Below, one piece after another: positions 53,981 through 63,121 of a stretch of 64,000 nucleotides of DNA. This DNA is from Paenibacillus alginolyticus DSM 5050 = NBRC 15375 (GTDB taxonomy: Bacteria; Bacillota; Bacilli; Paenibacillales; NBRC-103111): NCBI RefSeq assembly GCF_000422905.1, contig NZ_KE383948.1:62001-126000 (forward strand), read 5' to 3'. Each line of letters opens with the position of its first letter. Position 1 is the first letter of the stretch. The notes beneath the pieces were generated by a model. It was not told the DNA's origin and searched no databases. It saw nothing but the letters and a program-made list of their open reading frames with translations. A program made the position numbers and the translations under genes.

Positions 53981-55159
53981 ATGTTTCGCAAGAAATCCGC
54001 TGTTATGTTAGTGACATTAATGACTGCTACCGCTGCTTTTGTATCCGGGTGCGGCAGTTCTTCAACGAATGCAGGTTCCGCAGCTCAAAGCACTAGTCCG
54101 GCCAAAGAAACGGCTGGCGCTAAACAGCCTGTCGAGTTTAACTTCTATTTTACCGGCTCACAAAATGTAAAAGATCTATGGGATACGCTGATTCCTATGT
54201 TCGAGAAACAAAATGCGGATGTTAAAGTGAAACCCGTTTACATTCCTTCAGGAACAGGCGCACAACCGACTTATGATCGCATTACGGCTGCAAAGCAAGC
54301 TAACAAAGGCTCAGGCGATATCGATTTATATGAAGATGGCTTGTCTTATGTAACTCGTGGGCAGAAAGATGGCCTGTGGGACACTTTACCAAATGACAAA
54401 ATTAAAAACTTGGCAAATGTCGATGAGAAAACGTTAAAAGATATTTCTAATCTTGCTATTCCTTATCGTTCCTCTGCTGTCGTATTGGCTTATAATAGTG
54501 ATAAAGTTAAAACACCTCCAACGAATTTAGACGAGCTGTATGATTGGATCAAGAAAAATCCAGCCAAATTCGCTTACAATGATCCATCCACAGGGGGTTC
54601 TGGTAATTCTTTTGTAGCGACAACGCTATATAAATTCTTGCCAGAAGAAGCTATCCATAATTCCGATCCAAGTGTTGAAAAAGGGTGGGATCCAGGCTTT
54701 GCGCTGCTCAAGGAACTTGGCAAATCCGTATATGGCAAAGGTATTTATCCAAAGAAAAACCAAGGTACTTTAGATTTATTGACAAGCGGCGAAGTAGATA
54801 TGATTCCGGCATGGTCGGATATGGTTCTTGAGCAATTGGCGAAAGGTCAGCTTCCAAAAACAACAAAAATGGCGCAAATCAAGCCAGGATTTAACGGCGG
54901 ACCAACCTACTTAATGGTACCTAAGCTGTCGGAAAAGAAAGATGCAGTCTACAAATTCCTGAACTTCGTTCTTTCATCTGAGGCTCAAGCCGTGGTTGTT
55001 GACAAAATGCATGGTTTCCCAGGGATCAAGCTTACAAATATGTCTAAAGAAATTCAAGATTCATTCAAAGGTGCATCCGAAGGATTCCGCTCCTTCAATA
55101 TCGGCGAACTGGACAAAGATATGACCAAACGCTGGCAAAGTGATGTTGCTGCACAATGA
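53981..55159 (+). CDS. ABC transporter binding lipoprotein (FbpA/PotD/PhnS-like)
   Basis: 392 residues with a lipobox FVSGCGSS. The mature protein has IFTGSQNVKDLWDTLIPMFE-like beginnings and KIKNLANVDEKTLKDISNLAIPYRSSAVVLAYN. Type-2 periplasmic fold of the iron/spermidine/phosphonate kind. Overlaps the next permease by four bases. Substrate unknown; the GDPD and PHP genes downstream hint at an organophosphorus compound. Confidence 0.88.
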   Translation: MFRKKSAVMLVTLMTATAAFVSGCGSSSTNAGSAAQSTSPAKETAGAKQPVEFNFYFTGSQNVKDLWDTLIPMFEKQNADVKVKPVYIPSGTGAQPTYDRITAAKQANKGSGDIDLYEDGLSYVTRGQKDGLWDTLPNDKIKNLANVDEKTLKDISNLAIPYRSSAVVLAYNSDKVKTPPTNLDELYDWIKKNPAKFAYNDPSTGGSGNSFVATTLYKFLPEEAIHNSDPSVEKGWDPGFALLKELGKSVYGKGIYPKKNQGTLDLLTSGEVDMIPAWSDMVLEQLAKGQLPKTTKMAQIKPGFNGGPTYLMVPKLSEKKDAVYKFLNFVLSSEAQAVVVDKMHGFPGIKLTNMSKEIQDSFKGASEGFRSFNIGELDKDMTKRWQSDVAAQ

Positions 55160-56001
55160 GTAAACAAATGAAAATGGGGATACTGGGATTGATTCTGGTC
55201 ATCCCCTCTTTTTTATTGCTCTTTGTCACTGTCGTCATTCCGATCATCATTTCTTTTAAAGAAAGCTTTACCAATAAGTCTGGCGGGTACGATTTGTCCA
55301 ACTATACGTATTTATTTACGGATAAGCTGATGCGTTCCAATATCATTTTCACGCTGGAAGTGACGATTATCTCGGTCATTCTCGTGCTAATTATTAGCTA
55401 CGCGCTGGCCGCGTATATGAGATTTAATAACGGTACGATGGTGAAATGGATTCGCAACATGTACATGATTCCAATCTTCATCCCATCCGTAATCGCTACG
55501 TATGGATTAATTCAATTGCTTGGCAACCATGGTTGGGTATCCCGCATGCTGCTTCTGGTCAACGGAGGGGAAATGCCGCGTATTATTTTCGACATGAAGG
55601 GGATTATTATCGCTAATTTGTGGTTTAACATTCCGTTTACGACGATGCTGCTTGGATCAGCCTTATCCGCCGTCCCCAATTCTGTCATTGAAAGCGCGAA
55701 GGATGTTGGAGCACGTAAATTGCAAATCTTCGTCCGTTTCATTTTGCCGCTCACGTATAAAACTTTACTCGTAGCCGTTACATTTGTATTCATGGGTGTG
55801 ATCGGTTCATTTACGGCACCATTTCTGATTGGACCCAATGCGCCACAAATGCTAGGGGTATCCATGGAACAAGTATTTGGGGTTTTCCAAGAAAAACAGC
55901 TTGCAGCGGCGATCGCATTCTTTACGTTCCTGCTATGTTCAGTAATGGGATACTTTTATATCCGCAGTATGATCACGGAAGAGAGCGCGAGGTCACGATG
56001 A
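55156..56001 (+). CDS. ABC permease (PotB/PhnU-like)
   Basis: 281 residues, six helices. The EAA-type loop is ESAKDVGARKLQIFVRFILPLTYK. Start overlaps the binding-protein stop (ATGA). Completes the importer with the permease at 52.0 kb. Its stop overlaps the next gene, likewise ATGA. Confidence 0.9.
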   Translation: MSKQMKMGILGLILVIPSFLLLFVTVVIPIIISFKESFTNKSGGYDLSNYTYLFTDKLMRSNIIFTLEVTIISVILVLIISYALAAYMRFNNGTMVKWIRNMYMIPIFIPSVIATYGLIQLLGNHGWVSRMLLLVNGGEMPRIIFDMKGIIIANLWFNIPFTTMLLGSALSAVPNSVIESAKDVGARKLQIFVRFILPLTYKTLLVAVTFVFMGVIGSFTAPFLIGPNAPQMLGVSMEQVFGVFQEKQLAAAIAFFTFLLCSVMGYFYIRSMITEESARSR

Positions 56002-56462
56002 ATCAACTTATTATGGATGTACAAGGAATTGTACATCCCAATTCTTCCAAAACGCATATTACGTACAAGTTTCACATAGGAACGCAGGGTGGTAAGCTAA
56101 GGATCCATTTTGCTTATGAACCCAAAAGTCTAGAAGATCAGGAACAATCGAAAACGATGATTTTCGAGAGCATAAACAAATACACGGAACCCAATCAGCG
56201 TGAGCGGGTTCAAATAAAATGGGAATCCTTCCTGCCGCTGAAAAACTTAATAACCGTATCCGTCGACGACCCTGAAAGACACCGCGGTGCGGGACATCGG
56301 CATGATCCTGAGCAGCTGTTGGTTATTGGTGAGCGCGAAGCTTCCCCAGGCTTTGTGAGTGGTAAAATGCTAGCAGGCATGTGGCACGTTACGTTAAGTT
56401 TGCATGCGATTGTTACCGAAAGCTGCCGTTACACTTTGCAAATTCATCAAGAGGAGGAATAG
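55998..56462 (+). CDS. N-terminal domain of a CehA/McbA-like protein, encoded separately
   Basis: 154 residues, beta-rich, no signal peptide. The segments HFAYEPKSLEDQ, LITVSVDDPERHRGAGHRHDP, IGEREASPGFVSGKMLAGMW correspond to the N-terminal part often fused before the PHP domain in CehA/McbA hydrolases. Here it is a stand-alone gene ahead of the PHP gene, four bases apart. Start overlaps the permease stop. Its role may be substrate recognition or assembly with the PHP partner. Confidence 0.65.
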   Translation: MNQLIMDVQGIVHPNSSKTHITYKFHIGTQGGKLRIHFAYEPKSLEDQEQSKTMIFESINKYTEPNQRERVQIKWESFLPLKNLITVSVDDPERHRGAGHRHDPEQLLVIGEREASPGFVSGKMLAGMWHVTLSLHAIVTESCRYTLQIHQEEE

Positions 56463-56466
56463 CGGC

Positions 56467-57459
56467 ATGCCCTGGATTGCTTGCGAATTACACAGCCATA
56501 CTTTCCACAGCGATGGAAGACAAACACTCATGGAATTGGCGAGTGGCGCCAAGGCGCTTGGATTCGAGTGCATTGCGTTGACCGACCATAATACCATGAC
56601 GGGTTTACATGATAAAGATGCCGTGGAGCTAGAAACCGGAATTTCGATCATTTCCGGGATGGAATGGACGACCTTTTATGGTCATATGGTGACGATAGGA
56701 CTGACCAATTTTGTTGACTGGCGTCCGGCAGGCCCAGACGATATCCACAAAGGAATTGCCGATGTTCATAGGAGCGGGGGGATTGTCGGAATGGCACATC
56801 CTTATCGCATAGGAAGTCCAATTTGTACGGGCTGCTTCTGGGAATTCAACATCGAGGATTGGCATGATATTGACTATATCGAGGTATGGTCAGGTACGTT
56901 TCCTTCGATTAAAACGGACAATGACCGCGCCTACCGATTATGGACCGATAAGCTGAATGAAGGCTATCGGATTGCGGCCACGTCAGGGAGAGATTGGCAT
57001 GCACAAGAACAAACGGATGAGCCTGTATCGGTTACGTATCTCGACATCGATGACGGGGAAGGAACAGTGACAAACCGAGCAGTGCGTGCACTCGCGGATG
57101 GCAAAGCTTCGATAACCATGGGACCGTTAGTAACGCTAGAAATTCGAACAAATACTGCGGCCTACGGCATTGGCGCCGTCATCCCTAAGCAGGATCACAG
57201 CCACCGTTATAAGGTCCATGTAAACGTAGATTTTCATGTGCGGAAAGAGATTTGGGATTTTCAGGAACCTCATTATACGCTAAACTTGATAGGGAATACA
57301 GGTGTTCTAAGTGAGCAATTCGTTGCTATGGATCAGCCGAATTACGAGATCGAAATTCCTGGCGATGAACTTCTATGGATACGGGCTGAGCTAAAAGGTA
57401 TCGTTCGTGGAGTTCGCACTTTGATCGCCTTTACGAATGCTATATATGTGGATCGATGA
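56467..57459 (+). CDS. CehA/McbA-like PHP-domain metallohydrolase
   Basis: 330 residues from the ATG at 56467 with GAGGAGG upstream. The PHP motifs are ELHSHTFHSDGRQTLMEL (first metal site), ALTDHNTM, GIVGMAHPYR, and SGRDWH near residue 175. These phosphoesterase-fold proteins hydrolyse esters of phosphates or carbamates with two or three metals. Its neighbours (GDPD, ABC importer) make a phosphodiester or phosphonate ester substrate likely. Confidence 0.85.
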   Translation: MPWIACELHSHTFHSDGRQTLMELASGAKALGFECIALTDHNTMTGLHDKDAVELETGISIISGMEWTTFYGHMVTIGLTNFVDWRPAGPDDIHKGIADVHRSGGIVGMAHPYRIGSPICTGCFWEFNIEDWHDIDYIEVWSGTFPSIKTDNDRAYRLWTDKLNEGYRIAATSGRDWHAQEQTDEPVSVTYLDIDDGEGTVTNRAVRALADGKASITMGPLVTLEIRTNTAAYGIGAVIPKQDHSHRYKVHVNVDFHVRKEIWDFQEPHYTLNLIGNTGVLSEQFVAMDQPNYEIEIPGDELLWIRAELKGIVRGVRTLIAFTNAIYVDR

Positions 57460-57476
57460 AAGGGAGTGTTGGTAGC

Positions 57477-58238
57477 ATGGGTTATCGATTTCCGCTCATA
57501 ACTGCTCACTGCGGCAGCATGGACACGATTGATCATACGCTCGATTCCGTGCAAACGGGAATTAGTCTCGGTGCAGACGTGATCGAGGAAGACATTAGAG
57601 TGACGAAGGATGGCATCGCGGTTTTGGCTCATGATGATGAATGGGTCACCGTGGATGGCTTGAAATTGTCCATTTCACAAATGACCTTTGAAGAGTTAAA
57701 AGAACTTCAGTTCGAGGTCACTCGTGGGGAACAACGTGAAACGATTCGAATCTGCCGATTGGAAGACATACTGCCGCTTATCCAAGCTTCGGGCAAAGTC
57801 GTGAATTTGGATCTGAAAGTGGACGAGAGTATCGAACCTGTTGCTGTTTTGGTGAAGCAATATGGGATGTTGGAGCAAGCTTTTCTATCCGGCTGTGGAA
57901 TGGATCGTGCAATGTTAGCAGAGCGATTATACCCAGAAATGCGCAAACTACTGAATACCGACCACAACCTTTTTAAAACACTTCCATATCGAGATGCTAT
58001 GGTAAAAACCTGCGAGGATGCACTTGCAGCCTCCTGTTTTGGCGTCAATATCCATTACAGTGTCGTGAGCCAAGAGTTAATGGATTATGCAACATCCTTA
58101 GGTCTGCCGGTTTATGTATGGACTGTAAATGAAGAAGACTTAATGATGCAGATTGCCGATTTGGGCGTTGCATCCATAACCACGAGAAATGTAACTGCCT
58201 TGGTGCATTTGAAGCAAAAGATGCGGGGTGAGCGTTAG
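57477..58238 (+). CDS. Glycerophosphodiester phosphodiesterase
   Basis: 253 residues. GDPD motifs: ITAHCGSMDTIDHTLDSVQTG in place of the usual HRG, then GADVIEEDIRVTKDGIAVLAHDDEW with metal-binding glutamate/aspartate and the catalytic histidine, KVVNLDLKVDE, and VYVWTVNEEDLM at the end. Cleaves glycerophosphodiesters to glycerol 3-phosphate and an alcohol. The first-motif difference (HCG for HRG) is unusual. Start at 57477, with AAAGGGAG upstream; 57456 is an alternative. Cytoplasmic, no signal. Confidence 0.87.
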   Translation: MGYRFPLITAHCGSMDTIDHTLDSVQTGISLGADVIEEDIRVTKDGIAVLAHDDEWVTVDGLKLSISQMTFEELKELQFEVTRGEQRETIRICRLEDILPLIQASGKVVNLDLKVDESIEPVAVLVKQYGMLEQAFLSGCGMDRAMLAERLYPEMRKLLNTDHNLFKTLPYRDAMVKTCEDALAASCFGVNIHYSVVSQELMDYATSLGLPVYVWTVNEEDLMMQIADLGVASITTRNVTALVHLKQKMRGER

Positions 58239-59149
58239 TGATTGAAATTTACGCCCATGAATTCAAGCTTGCTAGTGAGACACTTGCGGCCAAAATGCTG
58301 AGTGGCGATGTAAAAGCGGGAAGCGCCTATTTCCAGACGGTCCTTCCTATACTAGACCTGCTTCAGGAGGTTTGCCCTGAGCAATCGGAATTCTCCGCCT
58401 GGCGGGCGGAATATTTCCATCTCGATGGAAATTTACGGCGCGCGGGCGAGCAGTACAAGCGAACTCTGGAGCTGGCTCCGCCGCAGCCGCTGGAAGAACG
58501 CGAAATTCGCTTTATTCGCAAATTTTGCCCGATGCTGCTTACAACGCCGCTAGAGTTTTTCCCTCTAAAGGATGTAGTGGCAGTTCATCATCCGACACTT
58601 CCGCTGATTGGCTACCATTTGTTTTGGGAAGACGATTACGATTTCCCGGATGATTATGAGCCATGCGATCATGAAGAGATTTGGGTGGAGTACGATCCTC
58701 ATACGGAAGTCGTGACGAATGTACTGACCTTTTTTCACAGTAGTGTTATCGAATCACAGGCAGCTGTTCAGGAGGCGCATGAAAATGACGGGCGTCCTAT
58801 TATTCGGATCGAGTGGGGGAAACATGGTTCTCTTCTCAAGGGATGGGAAGATTTAGTGGTCCCGATGAAGGAAGTCACGGCCATGGAGTGGCTGCAGGAG
58901 ACTTTTGAGCAGCTGAAAGTTGGCGGGCGTGTCCCGGATCATCCTTTGAAACGACATTGGCCGAAAGGATTCGAAGGTGACTTTGAAGACTTTACGAACT
59001 TCTCGGTTCCGGTCGATCCGCTGCAATTCCTCGATCAAAAGCCTCTGATTTTCAAATCTCTATGGGTAAATGCTATTATATATACAGAGGGGCTGCTGTA
59101 CAATTTCCATCCGAAAATGGAATGGCCGCAACGCTTTCAACGCATTTAA
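58238..59149 (+). CDS. Unknown conserved-looking protein
   Basis: 303 residues, no signal peptide or membrane helices. The N-terminal 90 residues look helical like TPR repeats (AGSAYFQTVLPILDLLQEVCPEQSEFSAWRAEYF, NLRRAGEQYKRTLELAPPQP). The rest has acidic and aromatic pieces, such as IGYHLFWEDDYDFPDDYEPC, DHEEIWVEYDP and HFHPKMEW-like end. No family recognised. GTG start overlaps the stop of the GDPD gene, so same operon and likely same process. Confidence 0.6.
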   Translation: MIEIYAHEFKLASETLAAKMLSGDVKAGSAYFQTVLPILDLLQEVCPEQSEFSAWRAEYFHLDGNLRRAGEQYKRTLELAPPQPLEEREIRFIRKFCPMLLTTPLEFFPLKDVVAVHHPTLPLIGYHLFWEDDYDFPDDYEPCDHEEIWVEYDPHTEVVTNVLTFFHSSVIESQAAVQEAHENDGRPIIRIEWGKHGSLLKGWEDLVVPMKEVTAMEWLQETFEQLKVGGRVPDHPLKRHWPKGFEGDFEDFTNFSVPVDPLQFLDQKPLIFKSLWVNAIIYTEGLLYNFHPKMEWPQRFQRI

Positions 59150-59172
59150 ATCAGATCTCTATGGGGGATACG

Positions 59173-60273
59173 ATGAGAATTCAACTTGAAACAGACCTTT
59201 GTACAATGTTTAATATTCGTTATCCGATTTTCCTCGCTGGAATGGCGGGGGGCCCTGGAACCGTGGAATTGGTGGCAGCTGTCTCTAACGCAGGCGGACT
59301 TGGGACGCTGGGAGCTGCCTATATGACGCCTAGTGCCATCCGTAAGGCAATTCGTGAAATCCGTCAGCTAACGGATGCGCCATTCGGGGTGAATTTATTT
59401 TCAATTCAAATGACGGACAACAATGAAAGAACGAAGGAAGTTCAGCGAGAGCTCAACCAGGTAAGAGACCAACTTCGAATAACGCATGCAGATGAGGAAC
59501 CCGTTGTAACTCCGGACCATTTTGAAGAACAATTTGCCGTCGTGTTGGAAGAGAAAGTCCCTGTCATTAGTACGGCATTTGGTGTCCTTCCCGAACCCTT
59601 AATGCGACAAGCTAAATCGGCCGGCATGCGAATTGTCACCATGGTGACCACGGTTAATGAAGCGATCTTAGCTGAGCAGTCCGGTTGTGATGCCATAGTT
59701 GCACAAGGAAGCGAAGCGGGCGGGCATCGGGGAACATTCGACATTTCGAATCACCCTATGGGTGCTAATATTGGCACGTTTGCACTAGTTCCGCAAATTG
59801 TTGATTGTGTTCGGATTCCAGTAGTTGCCGCTGGAGGCATAATGGATGGTCGTGGGCTTGTTGCCGCCCTTGCTCTTGGAGCGCAGGGTGTACAGATGGG
59901 GACGCGTTTTTTGACTTCTATTGAATCTGGGGCACATGCCGCATATCAGAATGCGTTATTGAATAGCACCGAAGAGAGCACAGTTATTACCAAGGTGTTC
60001 TCAGGTCGACCAGCTAGAGGGGTACGCAACCATTTTATTAAACAATGGGATGCGAGCGGCGTAGAGCCACTTCCATTTCCGACGCAAAATACCGCTACAC
60101 GGGATATTAGGAATGCTGCTGCTAGTCAAAGCAATGCCGACTATTTGTCCTTATGGGCAGGACAAGGTACAAGAATGCTTACGTCCGGACAAAATGCGGG
60201 GCAGATTGTTGCGGAAACGATCCAGCAGGCCATGTCCATATTGTCGATTGAAAGTTATGGCGATACGAAATAA
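59173..60273 (+). CDS. Nitronate monooxygenase/2-nitropropane dioxygenase-like flavoprotein
   Basis: 366 residues. FMN TIM-barrel features are YPIFLAGMAGGPGTVELVAAVSNAGGLGTLGAAYM, DAIVAQGSEAGGHRGTF and AAGGIMDGRGLVAALALGAQGVQMGTRFL. Oxidises nitronates with FMN; related enzymes act on other substrates including enoyl reductases. Start 59173 with GGGGGATACG. Last gene before the terminator; its link to the phosphodiester operon is not certain because there is a 23-base gap. Confidence 0.85.
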   Translation: MRIQLETDLCTMFNIRYPIFLAGMAGGPGTVELVAAVSNAGGLGTLGAAYMTPSAIRKAIREIRQLTDAPFGVNLFSIQMTDNNERTKEVQRELNQVRDQLRITHADEEPVVTPDHFEEQFAVVLEEKVPVISTAFGVLPEPLMRQAKSAGMRIVTMVTTVNEAILAEQSGCDAIVAQGSEAGGHRGTFDISNHPMGANIGTFALVPQIVDCVRIPVVAAGGIMDGRGLVAALALGAQGVQMGTRFLTSIESGAHAAYQNALLNSTEESTVITKVFSGRPARGVRNHFIKQWDASGVEPLPFPTQNTATRDIRNAAASQSNADYLSLWAGQGTRMLTSGQNAGQIVAETIQQAMSILSIESYGDTK

Positions 60274-60308
60274 TGCGGGCTCTCCCAAGAGGTAAAGGGG
60301 CATAAAGC

Positions 60309-60351
60309 AAAAAAATGAGGCGGCAAAGTTATTGCCTTCTCATTTTTTTTG
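60309..60351. terminator. Bidirectional terminator between NMO-like gene and InhA-like gene
   Basis: AATGAGGCGGCAA / TTGCCTTCTCATT stem with T-run on the plus strand and A-run on the left. Similar in sequence to the terminator at 49.94 kb. Confidence 0.9.
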
Positions 60352-60395
60352 TTTTATGTCGATATTGCAAGGGGAAGCCACCCGATCACTATTTG

Positions 60396-60421
60396 GCGGA
60401 ACGTCGATTCGTTATTTTGGG
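60396..60421 (+). repeat. Fifth copy of the GAACG-N5-KCGYTATTT repeat
   Basis: Matches the minus-strand copy at 49855-49880 in 24 of 26 bases (GCGGAACG...TTATTTTGGG). It lies 10.5 kb away and close to the 3' end of the protease gene. Confidence 0.6.
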
Positions 60422-60423
60422 AA

Positions 60424-62787
60424 TTACTTATGAATCCAAACTAATCCAGCAGAATTATCTTTCGCTTCACCGACAACTCGGAATTTCAATCCATAATTCG
60501 GCACAAGGCGTCCGGCGTCAGGAATTAATGCGTTCATGTAGCTTTTGGAATCGGAGAATTCCTCTACACCTTGCAAGGATTTATAGTTGTATTCGCCTCT
60601 GGTTGGGTTGTTGATGTACCATGAAGGCGTCTTGTCTAGGGAGAAGGCTGCATCTGCGACTTGATAACGAGTCGTTTGCGCGACGGAATCCTGTCCATCT
60701 TTTTTGAATATTAAAGCATCGGAATGAGAATCTACGACACCTAGGAAGCCTTGTCCTGGATGGATACCGACCCAGTTGTCGAGATAACTGTCATCTGCAT
60801 ACCAAACGAGAAGTCCGGTATTATATTTGACACCACGGCTGTAGGCAAGAGCTTTGTCTGCACCAGCGTAGTTTCTCCATTCCAGATAATAATAGTGCTT
60901 CTTAAGTTCCATACCATTCGAAACTACAAAGCCGTCCAAGTTAAATTTAGGAGCGCCTTCAGCATCGTCTGAGAATACGACTTGACCATTTACGGTTAAC
61001 TTCGCATTATCCATGGCAAAACCATTCAATGCGAGTCCACCATCTGTGACGTAGTCAAAGTGGAGGGTAACCTTTTTGCCGGCGAAATGGCTTAAATCAT
61101 AGGACTTATCAACCCAAGCTCCGTTTGTAGTTTCCGCACGCGCGTCGCCGTTTGTATCATTGTCACCAATAATATCGAGGGTCACTTGTTCATTATACGT
61201 TGATGCTGTAACCGTTAAGTAATCATACTCAAACTCGACATCGTATAAGGTTTTAAAGTCAAATGTAGCGGTTTGTGCTTGGGTTAAATCAAACTCAGGC
61301 GTTGTGAGTGTGGTATGAAGATTATCGCCTTTTGTACTGTAATAATAGTGTGCACCGAATGCTGGTTGAATACCTGGAACCGCTTTATCCGGCAAATTAA
61401 CTTTAACAATACCTGGGTTTTTCGACTTCGTTACGCTCTGATCAATAATCGCAGCCGTACCTAATTTTGTAATGTCATCTGCATTTATTTCACTTACATT
61501 TGCCCAGTTTCCGCCCATGGTCTTCTGGAAAAACTCTTTGTTTTGAGGTGAAAAAGAGCTAGGTGTTGTGCCGGCAATTTTACCGTTCCAACTACCGCCG
61601 CTCATGATGGACCAAGAAGCAACGGGCTCGCCTTGTCCGGTATACTGAGTATCGTACTCATCTGGCAGCCCTAAGTCATGACCAAATTCATGAGCAAAAA
61701 CACCTACGGCACCATCTTCAGGCTGAATGGTATAGTCGTAAGCAGCCATACGGCCACCCCAATAGTCGACCCCGGCAGTTGTGCCCGCAATCGGATACAC
61801 ACCATTTAAAGTCCAGCGGTGAGACCAGATCGCATTATCGCCTAATTGTCCGCCGCCAGCTTCTTGTCCCGTTCCTGCATGAATAATCATCAGATGGTCA
61901 ATGATCCCATCAGGTTCGTTTTGGTTGCCATCCCCATCTATATCGTATTGGTCAAATTGGTCATAATCAGCCAGATTAATGCCGGATGCAACTGCTGCTT
62001 TCAGAGCATCTTTCACAAGATCACGAGGACCCAGAGGATTCAAATTATCATGACCGCCAGCAGGGTTATCATCTCCGTATTGAGCAGCTTGACCAGGAAC
62101 GGTTAACCAATCGGATACGTATCCATTTACGGTATAGCTGCCACCGGATTGCTCTTCATAATACTGTTTAAAGGTTTGAATTTTGGAACCATCGAATAAG
62201 GTGAAATCATTATTTCCAAACATCAGCTTCTGATAATGATCACGATTGAAATCGTTTGCAAACATGTAACCAGGCTCTTGTTTGACATTGTTATGTTTAA
62301 AATCCGAGAATTCAGTCAAAAGAACAAGTACTTTATCTTCACGAACAGGACCGTTGTATGTATCTTGTTTTGCCGAGGGTACGGGTATGCCATTTGGATT
62401 TCCTTTTTTAAAGTTCTCCTGGCCTTTGTTCAATTGCGATAACAGCTTGGTTTTCTGCTTCGCTATAAAATCCTTTGACTTTTTGTCTATTTCATCATGC
62501 TGCGTGTCTTCTTTTGATTTAACACTTTTATTGTTTTTGGTGGATACGTATGATTTGACGGCTTTGGCTATTTGTTCAGGTGTTGCACTTTTGCTTAACA
62601 GCCCTCTGTCCATCAATCCTTTGGCCAAACGTTCATCGTCTACAATATTAAAATCTACCGGCGGTGCTTCAAGTGCCTCTTCGTAGTCGGATCCAGCTGC
62701 GAATGCAGCAGATGATGTTGTGAAAAGTCCTGCTGTTAAACTCGTTGCTAGTAAAAAACTAGTGATTTTCAAGGTGCTTTTTTTCAA
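60424..62787 (-). CDS. Immune inhibitor A-like secreted M6 metallopeptidase
   Basis: 787 residues: Sec signal peptide (LKITSFLLATSLTAGLFTTSSAAFA), a propeptide of about 100 residues, the M6 catalytic domain with zinc motif HEFGHDLGLPDEYD (H366, E367, H370), and C-terminal beta-sandwich/MAM-like domains from about 560 (GFAMDNAKLTVNGQVVFSDDAEG). Resembles InhA of Bacillus thuringiensis and Paenibacillus proteases that cut host antimicrobial proteins. AGGAGG before the ATG. Expected to be secreted late in growth. Confidence 0.93.
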   Translation of the reverse strand: MKKSTLKITSFLLATSLTAGLFTTSSAAFAAGSDYEEALEAPPVDFNIVDDERLAKGLMDRGLLSKSATPEQIAKAVKSYVSTKNNKSVKSKEDTQHDEIDKKSKDFIAKQKTKLLSQLNKGQENFKKGNPNGIPVPSAKQDTYNGPVREDKVLVLLTEFSDFKHNNVKQEPGYMFANDFNRDHYQKLMFGNNDFTLFDGSKIQTFKQYYEEQSGGSYTVNGYVSDWLTVPGQAAQYGDDNPAGGHDNLNPLGPRDLVKDALKAAVASGINLADYDQFDQYDIDGDGNQNEPDGIIDHLMIIHAGTGQEAGGGQLGDNAIWSHRWTLNGVYPIAGTTAGVDYWGGRMAAYDYTIQPEDGAVGVFAHEFGHDLGLPDEYDTQYTGQGEPVASWSIMSGGSWNGKIAGTTPSSFSPQNKEFFQKTMGGNWANVSEINADDITKLGTAAIIDQSVTKSKNPGIVKVNLPDKAVPGIQPAFGAHYYYSTKGDNLHTTLTTPEFDLTQAQTATFDFKTLYDVEFEYDYLTVTASTYNEQVTLDIIGDNDTNGDARAETTNGAWVDKSYDLSHFAGKKVTLHFDYVTDGGLALNGFAMDNAKLTVNGQVVFSDDAEGAPKFNLDGFVVSNGMELKKHYYYLEWRNYAGADKALAYSRGVKYNTGLLVWYADDSYLDNWVGIHPGQGFLGVVDSHSDALIFKKDGQDSVAQTTRYQVADAAFSLDKTPSWYINNPTRGEYNYKSLQGVEEFSDSKSYMNALIPDAGRLVPNYGLKFRVVGEAKDNSAGLVWIHK

Positions 62788-63121
62788 AATGAAACCTCCT
62801 ACAAAATAGAGTATGAAACTAATCCATATTTAACCAATGGTATATTAAAATTAAATAATAGTTTGACTATTCTAGTAAGTGCTTTTAGTCCTGCGTAGTT
62901 TGGCCCATATTTTTCCTATTTCGACTATTTTCTTGATTTTTCGTGTGTTTATTTAAATATCATTAGAGTACAACTGACATGGTAATAGTGTCTGTGTGAT
63001 GATTTCTAATTTTCGATTTCCATAGATTCCATAATATGCCAGACTTTCCTCCTACATATGCGATACTATCTTCCTATCATGTCTATCATTTATGGATGAA
63101 AGTATGAAGGGGGAAGAAACG
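62788..63121. other. Gene-free divergent region between InhA-like gene and last permease
   Basis: 334 bases, AT-rich, containing the promoters for the protease (minus) and the permease (plus). No clear hairpin, palindrome or small gene seen. Confidence 0.5.
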
